Part shown: in pieces, positions 32,588-41,435 of the stretch | Layout: each line of letters opens with the position of its first letter | Numbering within the stretch: position 1 is the first letter of the stretch | Source of the DNA: UBA1738 sp045658645 | GTDB taxonomy: Bacteria; Bacillota; Clostridia; UBA1381 | Reading direction: 5' to 3' | Assembly: GCA_045658645.1 (NCBI GenBank) | Contig: JAZOVJ010000047.1 | Coordinates: 1 to 47,138, forward strand | Length of the DNA stretch: 47,138 nt | Notes under the pieces: model-generated | Told to the model about the DNA's origin: nothing | Database searches by the model: none | Seen by the model: the letters and a program-made list of their open reading frames with translations, nothing else | Translations under genes and position numbers: made by a program

Positions 32588-34030
32588 TCATCCTTTCTTA
32601 AAAAAATTAAAACATTCTTCTTTTTTAGCTAAAATTTCGTCAAATCTTCTTATATACTCATACGGTTCTTTAAAATTAACAACTCTTTCAATCCTGTCAC
32701 CCATAACAATTTTTGAAGAACCGCCTCCGCCTAAAGCTATGATGGTCTGGGCTTCTTCCATAATGTTTATGTTGTATGATGACATATGTTCCGGTCCTGA
32801 ATACCCAACATTTTCAAGGTTTCCCGAAATATTTTTCTGGCGATACATATAATATGGTTCTTTTCCTGATTCCGCCATTTTTTCACTTGCGTAATCAAGC
32901 ATTTTATTCATTTCTTCGTAATTTGTCAGTTTTTCGCCTGAATCCTTCAATCTTGCAGCACGTTTTACGCACATAGAATGAACTGTCACGTCTTCGGGAT
33001 TAAGCTCACAAATTTTATCAATACTTTCCTTAAACTCATAAAAGCTCTCGCCCGGAAGCCCTGCAATAAGGTCGGTGTTAATGTTATAAAAACCCACATC
33101 TCTTGCAATTTTAAATGCATTAAGAAACATTTCAACACTATGCTTTCTTCCTATTCTTTCAAGTGTTTCATCGTGCATTGTCTGCGGGTTTATGCTTAAT
33201 CTGTTTACTCCGTATTCCTTAGAAAGCTCCATTTTCTCTTTTGTTATGGTATCAGGTCTTCCTGCTTCTAATGTAAACTCGTCCAGATTTTTAAAATCTA
33301 TATTTTCTTTTAATGCTTTAAAAATCTTTTCTAAATTTTCACAGGATAAGGTTGTAGGCGTTCCGCCGCCTATATAAATATTCTGCACAAAAAATCTGTA
33401 TTCTTTTAAAAGCTCACCTGTTTTTTTAATTTCAAGGCATAAAAGGTCAGAAAATTCATCCATATATTTCCCGCTGTTCTTTACGTCTGTTGAAACAAAT
33501 GAACAATAAAGACATCTTGACGGGCAAAAAGGTATTCCAATATATAAGCTTACGGAATTTTCCTTTATCCTTTTTAATATTTTCTTTTCATTTTCCGCAA
33601 CCTTTATTGCAAGGTCAATCTTTTTATCCGAAACCTCATAAACAGATTTTAAAATTTCACGGATTTCTTCTTCATTTTTTCCCAAATCCCTGAACTGACG
33701 TACAGATTTTGCGGGTCTTATGCCACTCATAACACCCCAGGGAAGCTCTATATTTCTTATTTTTTTTGCTGCTCTTATAAAACTTTTCGTGCAGGCACAG
33801 CTATATATTTTTTTTATTATTTTAGGGTCGGATTCTGAATTTTTAAAAGGAAATGTGTATATACTTTCACAATTTTTTCCTTCAAAATCTATATCTGTTT
33901 TTACTGTAATAAGGTCATTTTCGTGACAAAAATCTGTTATTATTGTTCCCTCTTCAGACCTTTCGAAAAAAATATTTATAAAAATATTCATTTCGTAGTC
34001 ACATTCAAAGCCTTTTTGAATTAAATTCAT
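32588..34030 (-). CDS. hemZ: Radical SAM protein HemZ (coproporphyrinogen dehydrogenase-like)
   Basis: A 480-residue radical SAM enzyme. It has an N-terminal extension of about 160 residues typical of HemZ, then CPSRCLYCSF (C-x3-C-x2-C cluster motif), the SAM-binding GGGTPTTLS, and the EAGRPDTI and NPQTMHDETLERIGRKHS segments of the HemN/HemW family, with the C-terminal YYMYRQKNISGNLENVGYS typical of HemZ. The reaction in anaerobes without haem synthesis is unclear and HemZ may serve other methyl or porphyrin chemistry. Four nucleotides before the dnaI-like gene. Confidence 0.9.
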   Translation of the reverse strand: MNLIQKGFECDYEMNIFINIFFERSEEGTIITDFCHENDLITVKTDIDFEGKNCESIYTFPFKNSESDPKIIKKIYSCACTKSFIRAAKKIRNIELPWGVMSGIRPAKSVRQFRDLGKNEEEIREILKSVYEVSDKKIDLAIKVAENEKKILKRIKENSVSLYIGIPFCPSRCLYCSFVSTDVKNSGKYMDEFSDLLCLEIKKTGELLKEYRFFVQNIYIGGGTPTTLSCENLEKIFKALKENIDFKNLDEFTLEAGRPDTITKEKMELSKEYGVNRLSINPQTMHDETLERIGRKHSVEMFLNAFKIARDVGFYNINTDLIAGLPGESFYEFKESIDKICELNPEDVTVHSMCVKRAARLKDSGEKLTNYEEMNKMLDYASEKMAESGKEPYYMYRQKNISGNLENVGYSGPEHMSSYNINIMEEAQTIIALGGGGSSKIVMGDRIERVVNFKEPYEYIRRFDEILAKKEECFNFFKKG

Positions 34031-34033
34031 ACC

Positions 34034-34633
34034 TTACTCCGTAAAAAATGCGTTAAACTTCTTTTCAAACCCTATTTTTGTTTCTTCTCCGTGTCCCGGA
34101 TAAACAACAATTTCATCATCTAATTTATATATTTTTTCTTTTATAGACTTCTCAAGCTCTGAAAAATCACCGGTTGGCAGGTCACACCTTCCAATATTTC
34201 TTAAAAACAGAGTATCACCTGAGAAAAGCTTGTCTTTTATTAAATAACAACAGCTTCCGTTTGTATGACCCGGTGTAAAAATACACTTAGCTTTTATTCC
34301 GTCTAAATTAATTTCCTCACCATCTTTAATTTCTATATCACAAGAAGCGATAGGAAGACTTTCTTCGTTACACAAACTAACTTCAGGTCTTATCATATTA
34401 AGACTGCAGTTTTGAGTTCCTATAACCTTTTTTGAGCCTCTTATCTTATTTAAAGAATAGAGGTGGTCAAAATGACAATGAGTTAAAAGAATGTAGTTTA
34501 CTTCAACATTTTCTGTTTCTTTTAATATTTTTTCACCGTCAAGCCCGGGGTCAACCAAAATTCCAAAACCGTTTTCTTTAATTAAGTAACAGTTCTGGTC
34601 CATTTCATAGCTTACAATTTTTTTTATTTCCAT
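34034..34633 (-). CDS. Metallo-beta-lactamase-fold hydrolase (glyoxalase II-like)
   Basis: A 199-residue hydrolase with the metal motif THCHFDHLYS, then FTPGHTNGSCCYLI, GDTLF, and PGHGEET near the C terminus. This set matches the small YcbL/hydroxyacylglutathione hydrolase-like group. Substrate unknown; thioesters are typical. Starts directly after the dnaN stop (1-nt gap) and is followed 3 nt later by hemZ. Confidence 0.88.
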   Translation of the reverse strand: MEIKKIVSYEMDQNCYLIKENGFGILVDPGLDGEKILKETENVEVNYILLTHCHFDHLYSLNKIRGSKKVIGTQNCSLNMIRPEVSLCNEESLPIASCDIEIKDGEEINLDGIKAKCIFTPGHTNGSCCYLIKDKLFSGDTLFLRNIGRCDLPTGDFSELEKSIKEKIYKLDDEIVVYPGHGEETKIGFEKKFNAFFTE

Positions 34634-34634
34634 A

Positions 34635-35768
34635 TTAGTTATAAAGTCTTACAGGAAGTATCATAAATGTGTAGCTTTCATCGCCTGATGCTGAACGGAT
34701 AAAGCATGAGCTTCTCGGATTTGAAAGCTCAATCTTAACCTCCTCTTCTTCACAGGCACGAAGAGCTTCCAAAAGATATTTATAGTTAAATCCTATTTCA
34801 ATATCCTCGCCGTTTACCGACACATCAACAACATCGTGAACTTTTCCTTTTCCTGTCATACAGGTAATCTCGATTTTGTCCATTATAATTGAAAGTCTTA
34901 CAGGCACTTTTTCAGCCTTTGCGGAAATATCGTCATTGATAAGAAGTGAAGCACGCTCCAAACTTTCTGATAAAAGTGCAGTGTTTGCAATAACAACAAT
35001 ACTGTTCGGTGTCTGAAGAACAGGCTTGTAGTTAATATATTCGCCCTCTAAAAGTCTTGTTACTACCTTATAATTTTCAAAATTGAACATAACGTGGCGG
35101 TCAGAAACAATAACATTTACCATCTTTTCTTCGTCATCTTCCAAAACCTTGAAAACTTCACGAAGTGTAAGACCAGGAATAACAAACTTTTTGCTTTCCA
35201 AAGATGAATTTATAGTTTCCTTGCAGATTGCAAGACGGTATCCGTCAGTTGAAACAACAGACAAAACGCCTGTTTCAATTTCAAACAATGAACCTGTCAA
35301 AATAGGCTTTCTTGCTTCGTTTTGTGATACTGCAAAGATTGTCTTCTTAATCATTTTACGAAGAGCCTTTTGTGAAACAGAAAAACTGTAATTTTCTTTA
35401 ACTTCAGGAACAGACGGATATTCAAAGCCTGATAAACCCTGAATGTTAAATTCAGATTTTCCGCATTTGATGGTTGTTACATTATTTTCCTCATTCACAG
35501 AAATTTTAACTTCATCATCAGGAAGACGGCGGATTATTTCACCAAACATTTTTGAAGATATTGCAATAGAACCTGCTTCGCAAACATTACAAAGGTCATT
35601 GTATTCAACACAAAGGTCAAGGTTATTGCCTGTAACAATAATATTTCCTGACATATCTGCATCAATTTTAATACATTCCAAAATAGGCATAATTGATTTT
35701 GAAGATACTGCCTTTTGAACAGTATTTATAATTTTCAAAAGTTGTTGTTTATGACAGCTGAATTTCAT
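34635..35768 (-). CDS. dnaN: DNA polymerase III sliding clamp (beta)
   Basis: Processivity clamp of 377 residues made of three repeated domains. The N terminus MKFSCHKQQLLKIINTVQKAVSSK and the C-terminal TFMILPVRL are diagnostic. The start at 35768 follows GAAAGGAAG; a further in-frame ATG 16 codons upstream gives a poor N terminus. A DnaA-box-like TTATCCACG lies just upstream of the ribosome binding site. Follows dnaA, but recF, gyrB and gyrA do not follow it. Confidence 0.97.
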   Translation of the reverse strand: MKFSCHKQQLLKIINTVQKAVSSKSIMPILECIKIDADMSGNIIVTGNNLDLCVEYNDLCNVCEAGSIAISSKMFGEIIRRLPDDEVKISVNEENNVTTIKCGKSEFNIQGLSGFEYPSVPEVKENYSFSVSQKALRKMIKKTIFAVSQNEARKPILTGSLFEIETGVLSVVSTDGYRLAICKETINSSLESKKFVIPGLTLREVFKVLEDDEEKMVNVIVSDRHVMFNFENYKVVTRLLEGEYINYKPVLQTPNSIVVIANTALLSESLERASLLINDDISAKAEKVPVRLSIIMDKIEITCMTGKGKVHDVVDVSVNGEDIEIGFNYKYLLEALRACEEEEVKIELSNPRSSCFIRSASGDESYTFMILPVRLYN

Positions 35769-36020
35769 TTTTAAAAACTTCCTTTCGTGGATAATTTTTT
35801 TATCCTGTTTGTCCATAGGTACGTACGTATATATAATATATAATAGTATTATATATTAGTAGAGGTGTTGGCAGAGTGGAAAAGTATCTTTTTGACTGTT
35901 ATACTGCGAAAATTTTATAAAATTTTCTATGTTTAAAAACTGTGGAATTAAAAAAGTTATAAACACTTGAAAATCAGAAAATTTTCATCCACAAAGTATC
36001 CTCTTTTTTATGTTAATAAA
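35769..36020 (-). promoter_or_regulatory. dnaA-dnaN intergenic region with palindromes and weak DnaA boxes
   Basis: 252 bp, very A/T-rich. Contains a perfect 20-nt palindrome GAAAATTTTATAAAATTTTC (35908-35927), a further GAAAATTTTC (35977-35986), DnaA-box-like sequences TTATCCACG on the minus strand (35786-35794) and TCATCCACA (35985-35993), an inverted repeat GGATAA-TTTTT-TTATCC (35789-35805) and an alternating TATA tract (35829-35858). It could hold a dnaN promoter and part of an origin; no single assignment is certain. Confidence 0.55.
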
Positions 36021-37352
36021 TCAAATAGAATTAATATCCTTACAAATGGCGTCAATATCAGCTTTTAAGGAAGGGTCTATCTTAACCATCTCCATAATTT
36101 TATCCACACCGTACATAACAGTAGTTCTGTCACGGTCTCCCAGTGCTTTTGCTATCATTACAAAGTTAAGATTTGTTAATGTTTTGCAAAGATACATAGC
36201 AATCTGTCTTGGAAGAGCAATATTTTTCTGCTTTGATTTGCCTAAAAGCTCGTCCTCAGTAATTTTATAATAAGAACAAACGCTTTCTATAATTCTATTA
36301 GGTGTAATTTTAATTATTCCGTCTTCAGGAACTATTGAACGTATTGCAATTTCGGCAATTTCCATATTAACAGTTGAATTTTTAATTCCTGCATAAGAGA
36401 TAATCTTTAAAAGTGCTCCTTCAAGTTCACGAACGTTTGAGTCAATTCTCTCTGCAATATAGGATAAAACATCTTCTGAAATATAAACGTTCTGGCTCTG
36501 CGCCTTTTTCTTTAAAATTGCAACTCTTGTTTCATAGTCAGGCTTTGTTATATCAATATTAAGACCCCATTCAAAACGTGTTTTAAGTCTTTCCTCGATT
36601 GTAACAAGGTCTTTCGGCATACGGTCCGATGTTAAAACAATCTGCTTGTTATTTAAGTATAAATCGTTAAAGGTATGGAAAAATTCTTCCTGAATACCCT
36701 GCTTATTTTCTATAAACTGAATATCGTCTATCAAAAGAACATCCACATTTCTGTAAAGCTGGCGGAAAGAGCCCATATCCTTTTGCTGAATAGACTCAAT
36801 CATATCGTTGGTAAAATGCTCGCTTGTAACATAAACCACGTTCATCTGCGGGTCATTTTTTAAGATTTCATTACCTATCGCCTGCATTAAATGTGTTTTT
36901 CCAAGTCCTGACGCACCGTATAAGAAAAGAGGATTGTTCTTTTCCTGACCCGGATACTTTGCAGTACTCATTGCAATTGCAGTTGCATATTCGTTTGATG
37001 TACCGACTACAAAGTTATCAAAAGTATATCTCGGATTTAAGCCGGAAGAAGGTGTACTTTTAACTTCAGGTTTAATTTCTTCCTTTTTTTCCGGTTCCTT
37101 GTATTCGTGTTTTAAAACAATTTCAAGCTTTACTTCCTGTGCTATAACCCTTGAAATACATTTTTCAATAATGTCTGTGTATCTTATACCAATCATATTT
37201 TTGCAGAGAGCTGTTGAAACTCCCACAACGAAATTTGTGCCGTCAAAGGAAAGCGGGACAATGTCTTTGATGTAGGTATTAAATCCAACGGCGGAATTTA
37301 TTTCGTTTTTAATATAGGTAAGGGACGCAGACCAAATCTGTTCACTGTTCAT
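36021..37352 (-). CDS. dnaA: Chromosomal replication initiator DnaA
   Basis: AAA+ initiator of 443 residues. Domain I at 1-80, a short linker, Walker A GASGLGKT at 146-153, Walker B VDVLLIDDIQF about 208, and the C-terminal DNA-binding signature ALGDRDRTTVMYGVDKI. Length and order are standard. Starts replication by binding TTATCCACA boxes; strong boxes are scarce around it and cluster instead at 21.2-21.5 kb. Divergent from eno; a promoter is visible at 37409-37437. Confidence 0.97.
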   Translation of the reverse strand: MNSEQIWSASLTYIKNEINSAVGFNTYIKDIVPLSFDGTNFVVGVSTALCKNMIGIRYTDIIEKCISRVIAQEVKLEIVLKHEYKEPEKKEEIKPEVKSTPSSGLNPRYTFDNFVVGTSNEYATAIAMSTAKYPGQEKNNPLFLYGASGLGKTHLMQAIGNEILKNDPQMNVVYVTSEHFTNDMIESIQQKDMGSFRQLYRNVDVLLIDDIQFIENKQGIQEEFFHTFNDLYLNNKQIVLTSDRMPKDLVTIEERLKTRFEWGLNIDITKPDYETRVAILKKKAQSQNVYISEDVLSYIAERIDSNVRELEGALLKIISYAGIKNSTVNMEIAEIAIRSIVPEDGIIKITPNRIIESVCSYYKITEDELLGKSKQKNIALPRQIAMYLCKTLTNLNFVMIAKALGDRDRTTVMYGVDKIMEMVKIDPSLKADIDAICKDINSI

Positions 37353-37408
37353 TTTTATCCCCCTAAAAAGTTATACATATCAATTACCCCGATAAGGGTG
37401 CTACTTTA

Positions 37409-37437
37409 ATAATAACAGAAAATTTTCTATTTTACAA
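37409..37437 (-). promoter_or_regulatory. dnaA promoter with palindrome in the spacer
   Basis: On the minus strand TTGTAA (37432-37437), 17-bp spacer, TATTAT (37409-37414). The palindrome AGAAAATTTTCT (37417-37428) sits inside the spacer, an operator-like position. The same GAAAATTTTC occurs twice before dnaN. Confidence 0.65.
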
Positions 37438-37529
37438 GGAAAAAACAAATTATTTTTAACGAATACAAAAAAAGGACATATATTTTCCTTATTTTGTTCA
37501 AACTAAAATAAAAAAGGAGAATTTGAGTT

Positions 37530-38804
37530 ATGAGGAAAATATCAATTTGCGGAGTTTTGGCAAGGGAAGTTCTTGATTCAAGGTCTAACCCGACAGTTGA
37601 AGCAGAAATCTATACCGATGAGGGATTTGTCGGCCGTGCCATTGTTCCCTCAGGTGCATCAACAGGTGTTTTTGAGGCGGTGGAAAAGCGTGACGGCGAT
37701 AAATCACGCTACGGCGGAAAAGGTGTTTTAACGGCAGTTAATAATGTCAACACCAAAATAAGAGAATGCATTTTGGGAATGAATGTTCTATGCCAGAAAG
37801 AAATTGACCTTGCAATGTTAAAGCTTGACGCAACTGAGAATAAAGAAAACCTTGGTGCCAATGCAATTCTTGCAGTATCTTTGGCAGTTGCGGACGCTGC
37901 TTCAAAATCACTTGGAGTAAGTCTTTATCAGTATATAGGCGGAGTTAATGCAAAAAGGCTGCCAAAACCGATGATGAATATTCTAAACGGCGGTGTTCAC
38001 GCTGCAAACAATGTTGATATTCAGGAATTTATGATTATTCCCGACTCTTTCAAGGCTTTTAAATATGCACTTTCAGCATCGAGCGAGGTTTATCATGCTT
38101 TGGGAAGTGTTTTAAAGGAAAGAGGACTTTCCACAGGCGTTGGTGATGAGGGCGGTTTTGCACCGGACCTTAAAACTGACGAGGAGGCATTAGAGCTTAT
38201 AATGGAAGCCATTGAAAAAGCAGGGTATAAGCCGGGTGTTGATTTTAAGATTGCCATTGACGCTGCAAGCTCTGAATGGGTGCAGAGTGATGGGACTTAT
38301 AAGATGCCGAAATCCGGAATTACAAAAACTCCTGCTGAAATGGTGGAATTTTGGGAAGACCTTATTAATAAGTACCCGATTGTATCAATAGAAGACGGAA
38401 TGGGAGAGGACGATTTTGAGGGTTGGAAGATGCTGACCGACAGAATAGGAAAGAGGGTTCAGCTTGTGGGAGACGATTTGTTTGTAACCAACACAAAACG
38501 GCTTAAAAAGGGAATTGAAAAGGGAGTTGCAAACTCAATTCTGGTAAAGGTAAACCAGATTGGAACTCTGACCGAAGCACTTGATGCCGTTGAAATGGCA
38601 CATAAAGCAGGGTATACTGCGGTTATTTCACACCGAAGCGGTGAAACGGAGGATTCAATTATTGCGGATATTGCCGTTGCCACAAATGCAGGACAGATTA
38701 AAACAGGTGCACCGGCACGAAGCGAGCGAGTGGCAAAATATAACCAGCTTTTGAGAATTGAAGAAGAATTAAAATTTAGTGCAGAGTACGGAAATATAAG
38801 ATAA
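37530..38804 (+). CDS. eno: Enolase
   Basis: Converts 2-phosphoglycerate to phosphoenolpyruvate. The 424 residues show SRSNPTVEAEI at the N terminus, GASTG, the acid GDEGGFAPD, the metal ligands in IEDGMGEDD and GDDLFVTN, and the signature LVKVNQIGTLTEA with SHRSGETED. ATG follows AAAGGAG. It is the only glycolytic gene here outside pgk-tpiA-gpmI and stands divergent to dnaA; ended by a strong terminator. Confidence 0.96.
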   Translation: MRKISICGVLAREVLDSRSNPTVEAEIYTDEGFVGRAIVPSGASTGVFEAVEKRDGDKSRYGGKGVLTAVNNVNTKIRECILGMNVLCQKEIDLAMLKLDATENKENLGANAILAVSLAVADAASKSLGVSLYQYIGGVNAKRLPKPMMNILNGGVHAANNVDIQEFMIIPDSFKAFKYALSASSEVYHALGSVLKERGLSTGVGDEGGFAPDLKTDEEALELIMEAIEKAGYKPGVDFKIAIDAASSEWVQSDGTYKMPKSGITKTPAEMVEFWEDLINKYPIVSIEDGMGEDDFEGWKMLTDRIGKRVQLVGDDLFVTNTKRLKKGIEKGVANSILVKVNQIGTLTEALDAVEMAHKAGYTAVISHRSGETEDSIIADIAVATNAGQIKTGAPARSERVAKYNQLLRIEEELKFSAEYGNIR

Positions 38805-38806
38805 AA

Positions 38807-38826
38807 AACCACCCGTTCGGGTGGTT
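38807..38826. terminator. Bidirectional terminator after eno
   Basis: AACCACCCG-TT-CGGGTGGTT flanked by A and T runs, 3 bp after the eno stop and just before the stop of the convergent anti-sigma gene. Confidence 0.92.
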
Positions 38827-38829
38827 TTT

Positions 38830-39681
38830 TTATTCCACAAGTGAAATTATTAAATTCTCAAAATCCTCATCAGAAACGCCGTAGGAAGACAGGGTATATG
38901 CAATACCGTCCGCCTCGATGCAGGCTATTTTCTGCATTTCTTCTTCAAAAACAACTGCTCTTGTACCAAAAACATCGCTTTTTTCATAGCTTTCGTTATT
39001 TAAAAGATTTAAAACGTTTCCGGTATTTTTTGTTGTTGTGATGAAAATTGAACTGTCGTCTTTGGTGAAGTAGAAAGTCCAGCGGTCATCAAAGTTCTCA
39101 TTTTCGTTAAGACAAAGCATATGCGCATCAGGTGTTTCATTTAAAAATCCTTCAGGCAAAACCAAAGAACCCTCAACGTTTTTCCCAAGGTACTCATAGT
39201 AAGTATCCTTTGTTACCGTATCACCAAGAGTAAATCTTGCAACGGCAGTCCCGATGTTTTCAGGAATACCCTGATTTTTAACAAAAGTTTTTTCGTTAGA
39301 TTCAATAACGTCGGGTTCTGCCGCAGGCTCTGTGATTTCCGAAACAGTTACCGGCTCGCCAGAAGGCTCAGATAGATGAGCCTGCGTGTCAGTAACGGAA
39401 ATAACTCTCGGCTGATTTACAGGTTTTTGCGTTGCTGTGGGCGTGGTTGCCGGAAGATTTTCAGGTGTTATGATTTCAAAAGGCACTTCTTCTTTTGGTG
39501 CAAAGTGTTCATAAACAGAAATCATTGAAACGGTCAACAGAAAACAAGCCGCCAAAGCCGCAATTTTTGCGTAACTGTATTTAGTTTTTCGGGATTTAGT
39601 ATTAACAGATTCCATAACACGAAGATAAGCGTCTTCGGTTGGAATTTTGTCATTGGCATTCTTATATAAATCCTTAAACAA
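38830..39681 (-). CDS. Putative anti-sigma factor with DUF4367-like C terminus
   Basis: A 283-residue bitopic protein. Cytoplasmic N-terminal 35 residues, one membrane helix (about 39-60), a Thr/Pro/Glu-rich spacer (about 70-130), and an extracytoplasmic domain ending in IACIEADGIAYTLSSYGVSDEDFENLIISL, the pattern of DUF4367 domains often found in Clostridial regulatory partners. Its start overlaps the end of the ECF sigma gene by 8 nt, which is the usual sigma/anti-sigma coupling. No zinc anti-sigma motif is visible. Confidence 0.75.
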   Translation of the reverse strand: MFKDLYKNANDKIPTEDAYLRVMESVNTKSRKTKYSYAKIAALAACFLLTVSMISVYEHFAPKEEVPFEIITPENLPATTPTATQKPVNQPRVISVTDTQAHLSEPSGEPVTVSEITEPAAEPDVIESNEKTFVKNQGIPENIGTAVARFTLGDTVTKDTYYEYLGKNVEGSLVLPEGFLNETPDAHMLCLNENENFDDRWTFYFTKDDSSIFITTTKNTGNVLNLLNNESYEKSDVFGTRAVVFEEEMQKIACIEADGIAYTLSSYGVSDEDFENLIISLVE

Positions 39682-40168
39682 GGTCGTAAACTCCCTTCAA
39701 AGTCTCTTTTAAAATGGCTCTTGCCCTTAAAAGCTGTGATTTTACTGTAGATTCCTTTGAATTTAAAATATCTGCAATTTCAGAAACGGAAAAATCTTCG
39801 TAATAGAAAAGATGTATAACCGCTCTGTATTTTTCCGGCAGTTTCATAACAGCAAGGTAAACCTCGCTTTCCTCCTCCGGTATTCCCGCCGCCTCAAGTG
39901 TTTCCTCAAGAGGTACGGTCTTTTTAAACCATGAGCTTGAAAAAACACTGCGGGCTGCATTTATTGTAACTCTTAAAAGCCAGGCTTTAATATGCTCCTC
40001 GCTTTCAAAAACCTTTTTTGTTTCCATATACTTTAAGAAAACGTCACTTGTAACATCTTCGGCCATATGCACGTCACGGGTTTCGGCAAGTGCAAGCTTA
40101 TATATCATATTAAAATATTTTTCGCAAATTGTGTGCTTATAGTCGTTTGTCCCGATTGGTACTGCCAA
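39674..40168 (-). CDS. ECF-type RNA polymerase sigma factor
   Basis: A 164-residue sigma-70 family protein with only regions 2 and 4. Region 2 includes MAEDVTSDVFLKYMET and HIKAWLLRVTINAARSVF; region 4 includes LPEKYRAVIHLFYYEDFSVSEIADILNSKESTVKSQLLRARAILK. The start appears to be TTG, 6-7 nt after GGAG. It is co-transcribed with the putative anti-sigma protein. Target genes are unknown; the stalk-domain protein upstream is a possible one. Confidence 0.9.
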   Translation of the reverse strand: MAVPIGTNDYKHTICEKYFNMIYKLALAETRDVHMAEDVTSDVFLKYMETKKVFESEEHIKAWLLRVTINAARSVFSSSWFKKTVPLEETLEAAGIPEEESEVYLAVMKLPEKYRAVIHLFYYEDFSVSEIADILNSKESTVKSQLLRARAILKETLKGVYDLV

Positions 40169-40260
40169 AATGCTCTCCGACCTTTCCTATAGTTTTATCC
40201 TATACTTATTATATCAAACTAAAGAAAGAATTTCAACAATATTAAATGTAATGGTTAATA

Positions 40261-41280
40261 TTAGTTAAATTTGATATTCAGTGTGCCATTTTCGATAGAA
40301 ATTTCAGCATCCAGAATGTCTGTGAAGAAATCAACCGGAACGTATGTTCTTTCGTTTTCGCAAACAGGCTCTGATGAAAGAGTCTGCGGCATCATTCTTG
40401 CCTTTGTGTATTGATTAACGCCAAGATTGAAGGTTACGCCCATTGGGATTGTTCCCACAGAAACTGCGTTCAACTCGCCGTCCCACTGAACTGAAAGGCC
40501 AACCTTTTCGCAGATTGCACGGACAGGAATCAACCACATTCCGTCTTTTTCAAGAACTTCCTGTGCATCCTGAGCGTCAATTGCTTCACCGTTTACTGTA
40601 ACAGATGTTGGAACTTCCAAAGCTTCTGTGATTTCAGGAAGAATAACGATTTTGTCAGCAGGTACCATTGCAGGAAGTGACATTGTCATAACGTTTGAAA
40701 AAACAAGAAGTCTTGAGCCTTCCTTAATATCGGCTGCTGTTACAATGTTTCTTGTTGCAAATGGAAGAACTTCTGTTAAGCCCTCGCCATATACGATGTT
40801 GTATTTTCCGTCTTTTGATGCAAAAACAAGGTTATTGTCTTCGTCTTTGTCAACTGATTTAACTTCTGCATAAATCGGGAATCCGCCGTTTTCATCAGCC
40901 ATCATAACAACATATCCGTAAGTCTGCGGAGGGATTGACATTGTCATAGCCTCGCTTGCTATAACCTTAAGGCTTGCACCTGATTCAATTGCTTCAAGAG
41001 ATGACTTGTAGCCAAGTCCGTCAACAAAAATTGTGTTTTCGTCAAGGTTTAGCTTAACTTCGCTAATTTCAGCCTGGTCGATTATGTAAAGTCCGTCCTC
41101 TTCAATTTTTGCTGTGCCGTAAAGCTCTACATTGTGGTACTCTACTGCAAGCGGCTCTGTCACTGCAACTTCTTCAGGATTTGCAGAGATAAGCATAATG
41201 TCATTTTCTGCTGCCAAAACTGCACTTGATGCAAGCATTGATACTGCTAAAATAGCAGATAGTGTTTTTTTAATTATCAT
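40261..41280 (-). CDS. Secreted protein with copper amine oxidase N-terminal (stalk) domain
   Basis: A 339-residue exported protein: signal peptide (about residues 1-23, cleavage near VLA-AEN), a middle region with repeated MTMSIPPQ/MTMSLPAM segments, and a C-terminal stalk domain (VTVNGEAIDAQDAQEVLEKDGMWLIPVRAICE and ERTYVPVDFF). Such domains are common on Clostridial surface proteins; no catalytic part is present. ATG follows AAAGGAG. Upstream of the ECF sigma operon, in the same direction. Confidence 0.85.
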   Translation of the reverse strand: MIIKKTLSAILAVSMLASSAVLAAENDIMLISANPEEVAVTEPLAVEYHNVELYGTAKIEEDGLYIIDQAEISEVKLNLDENTIFVDGLGYKSSLEAIESGASLKVIASEAMTMSIPPQTYGYVVMMADENGGFPIYAEVKSVDKDEDNNLVFASKDGKYNIVYGEGLTEVLPFATRNIVTAADIKEGSRLLVFSNVMTMSLPAMVPADKIVILPEITEALEVPTSVTVNGEAIDAQDAQEVLEKDGMWLIPVRAICEKVGLSVQWDGELNAVSVGTIPMGVTFNLGVNQYTKARMMPQTLSSEPVCENERTYVPVDFFTDILDAEISIENGTLNIKFN

Positions 41281-41404
41281 TGTTTTTGTCTCCTTTAAAT
41301 TTGGTTTTAGATAAGCACCGAAAAGGCGCTTTCATAAGTAATACTTTTTAAATGCCCAAAAGGTTGCATAATTTTAAAAAATTTTTTAAAATGTCACAAA
41401 AAAA

Positions 41405-41427
41405 GCAACAGTATTTAAAACTGCTGC
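41405..41427 (-). terminator. Terminator after the DeoR gene
   Basis: GCAGCAG/CTGTTGC stem (read on minus, one G-T pair) followed by seven T residues, 8 nt after the stop codon. Confidence 0.78.
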
Positions 41428-41435
41428 CTTTAAAA

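Noticed and set aside
36100..36108. Perfect TTATCCACA within dnaA
   Set aside because: It encodes the conserved VDK of the DnaA DNA-binding domain (GTG GAT AAA), so codon constraint explains it.
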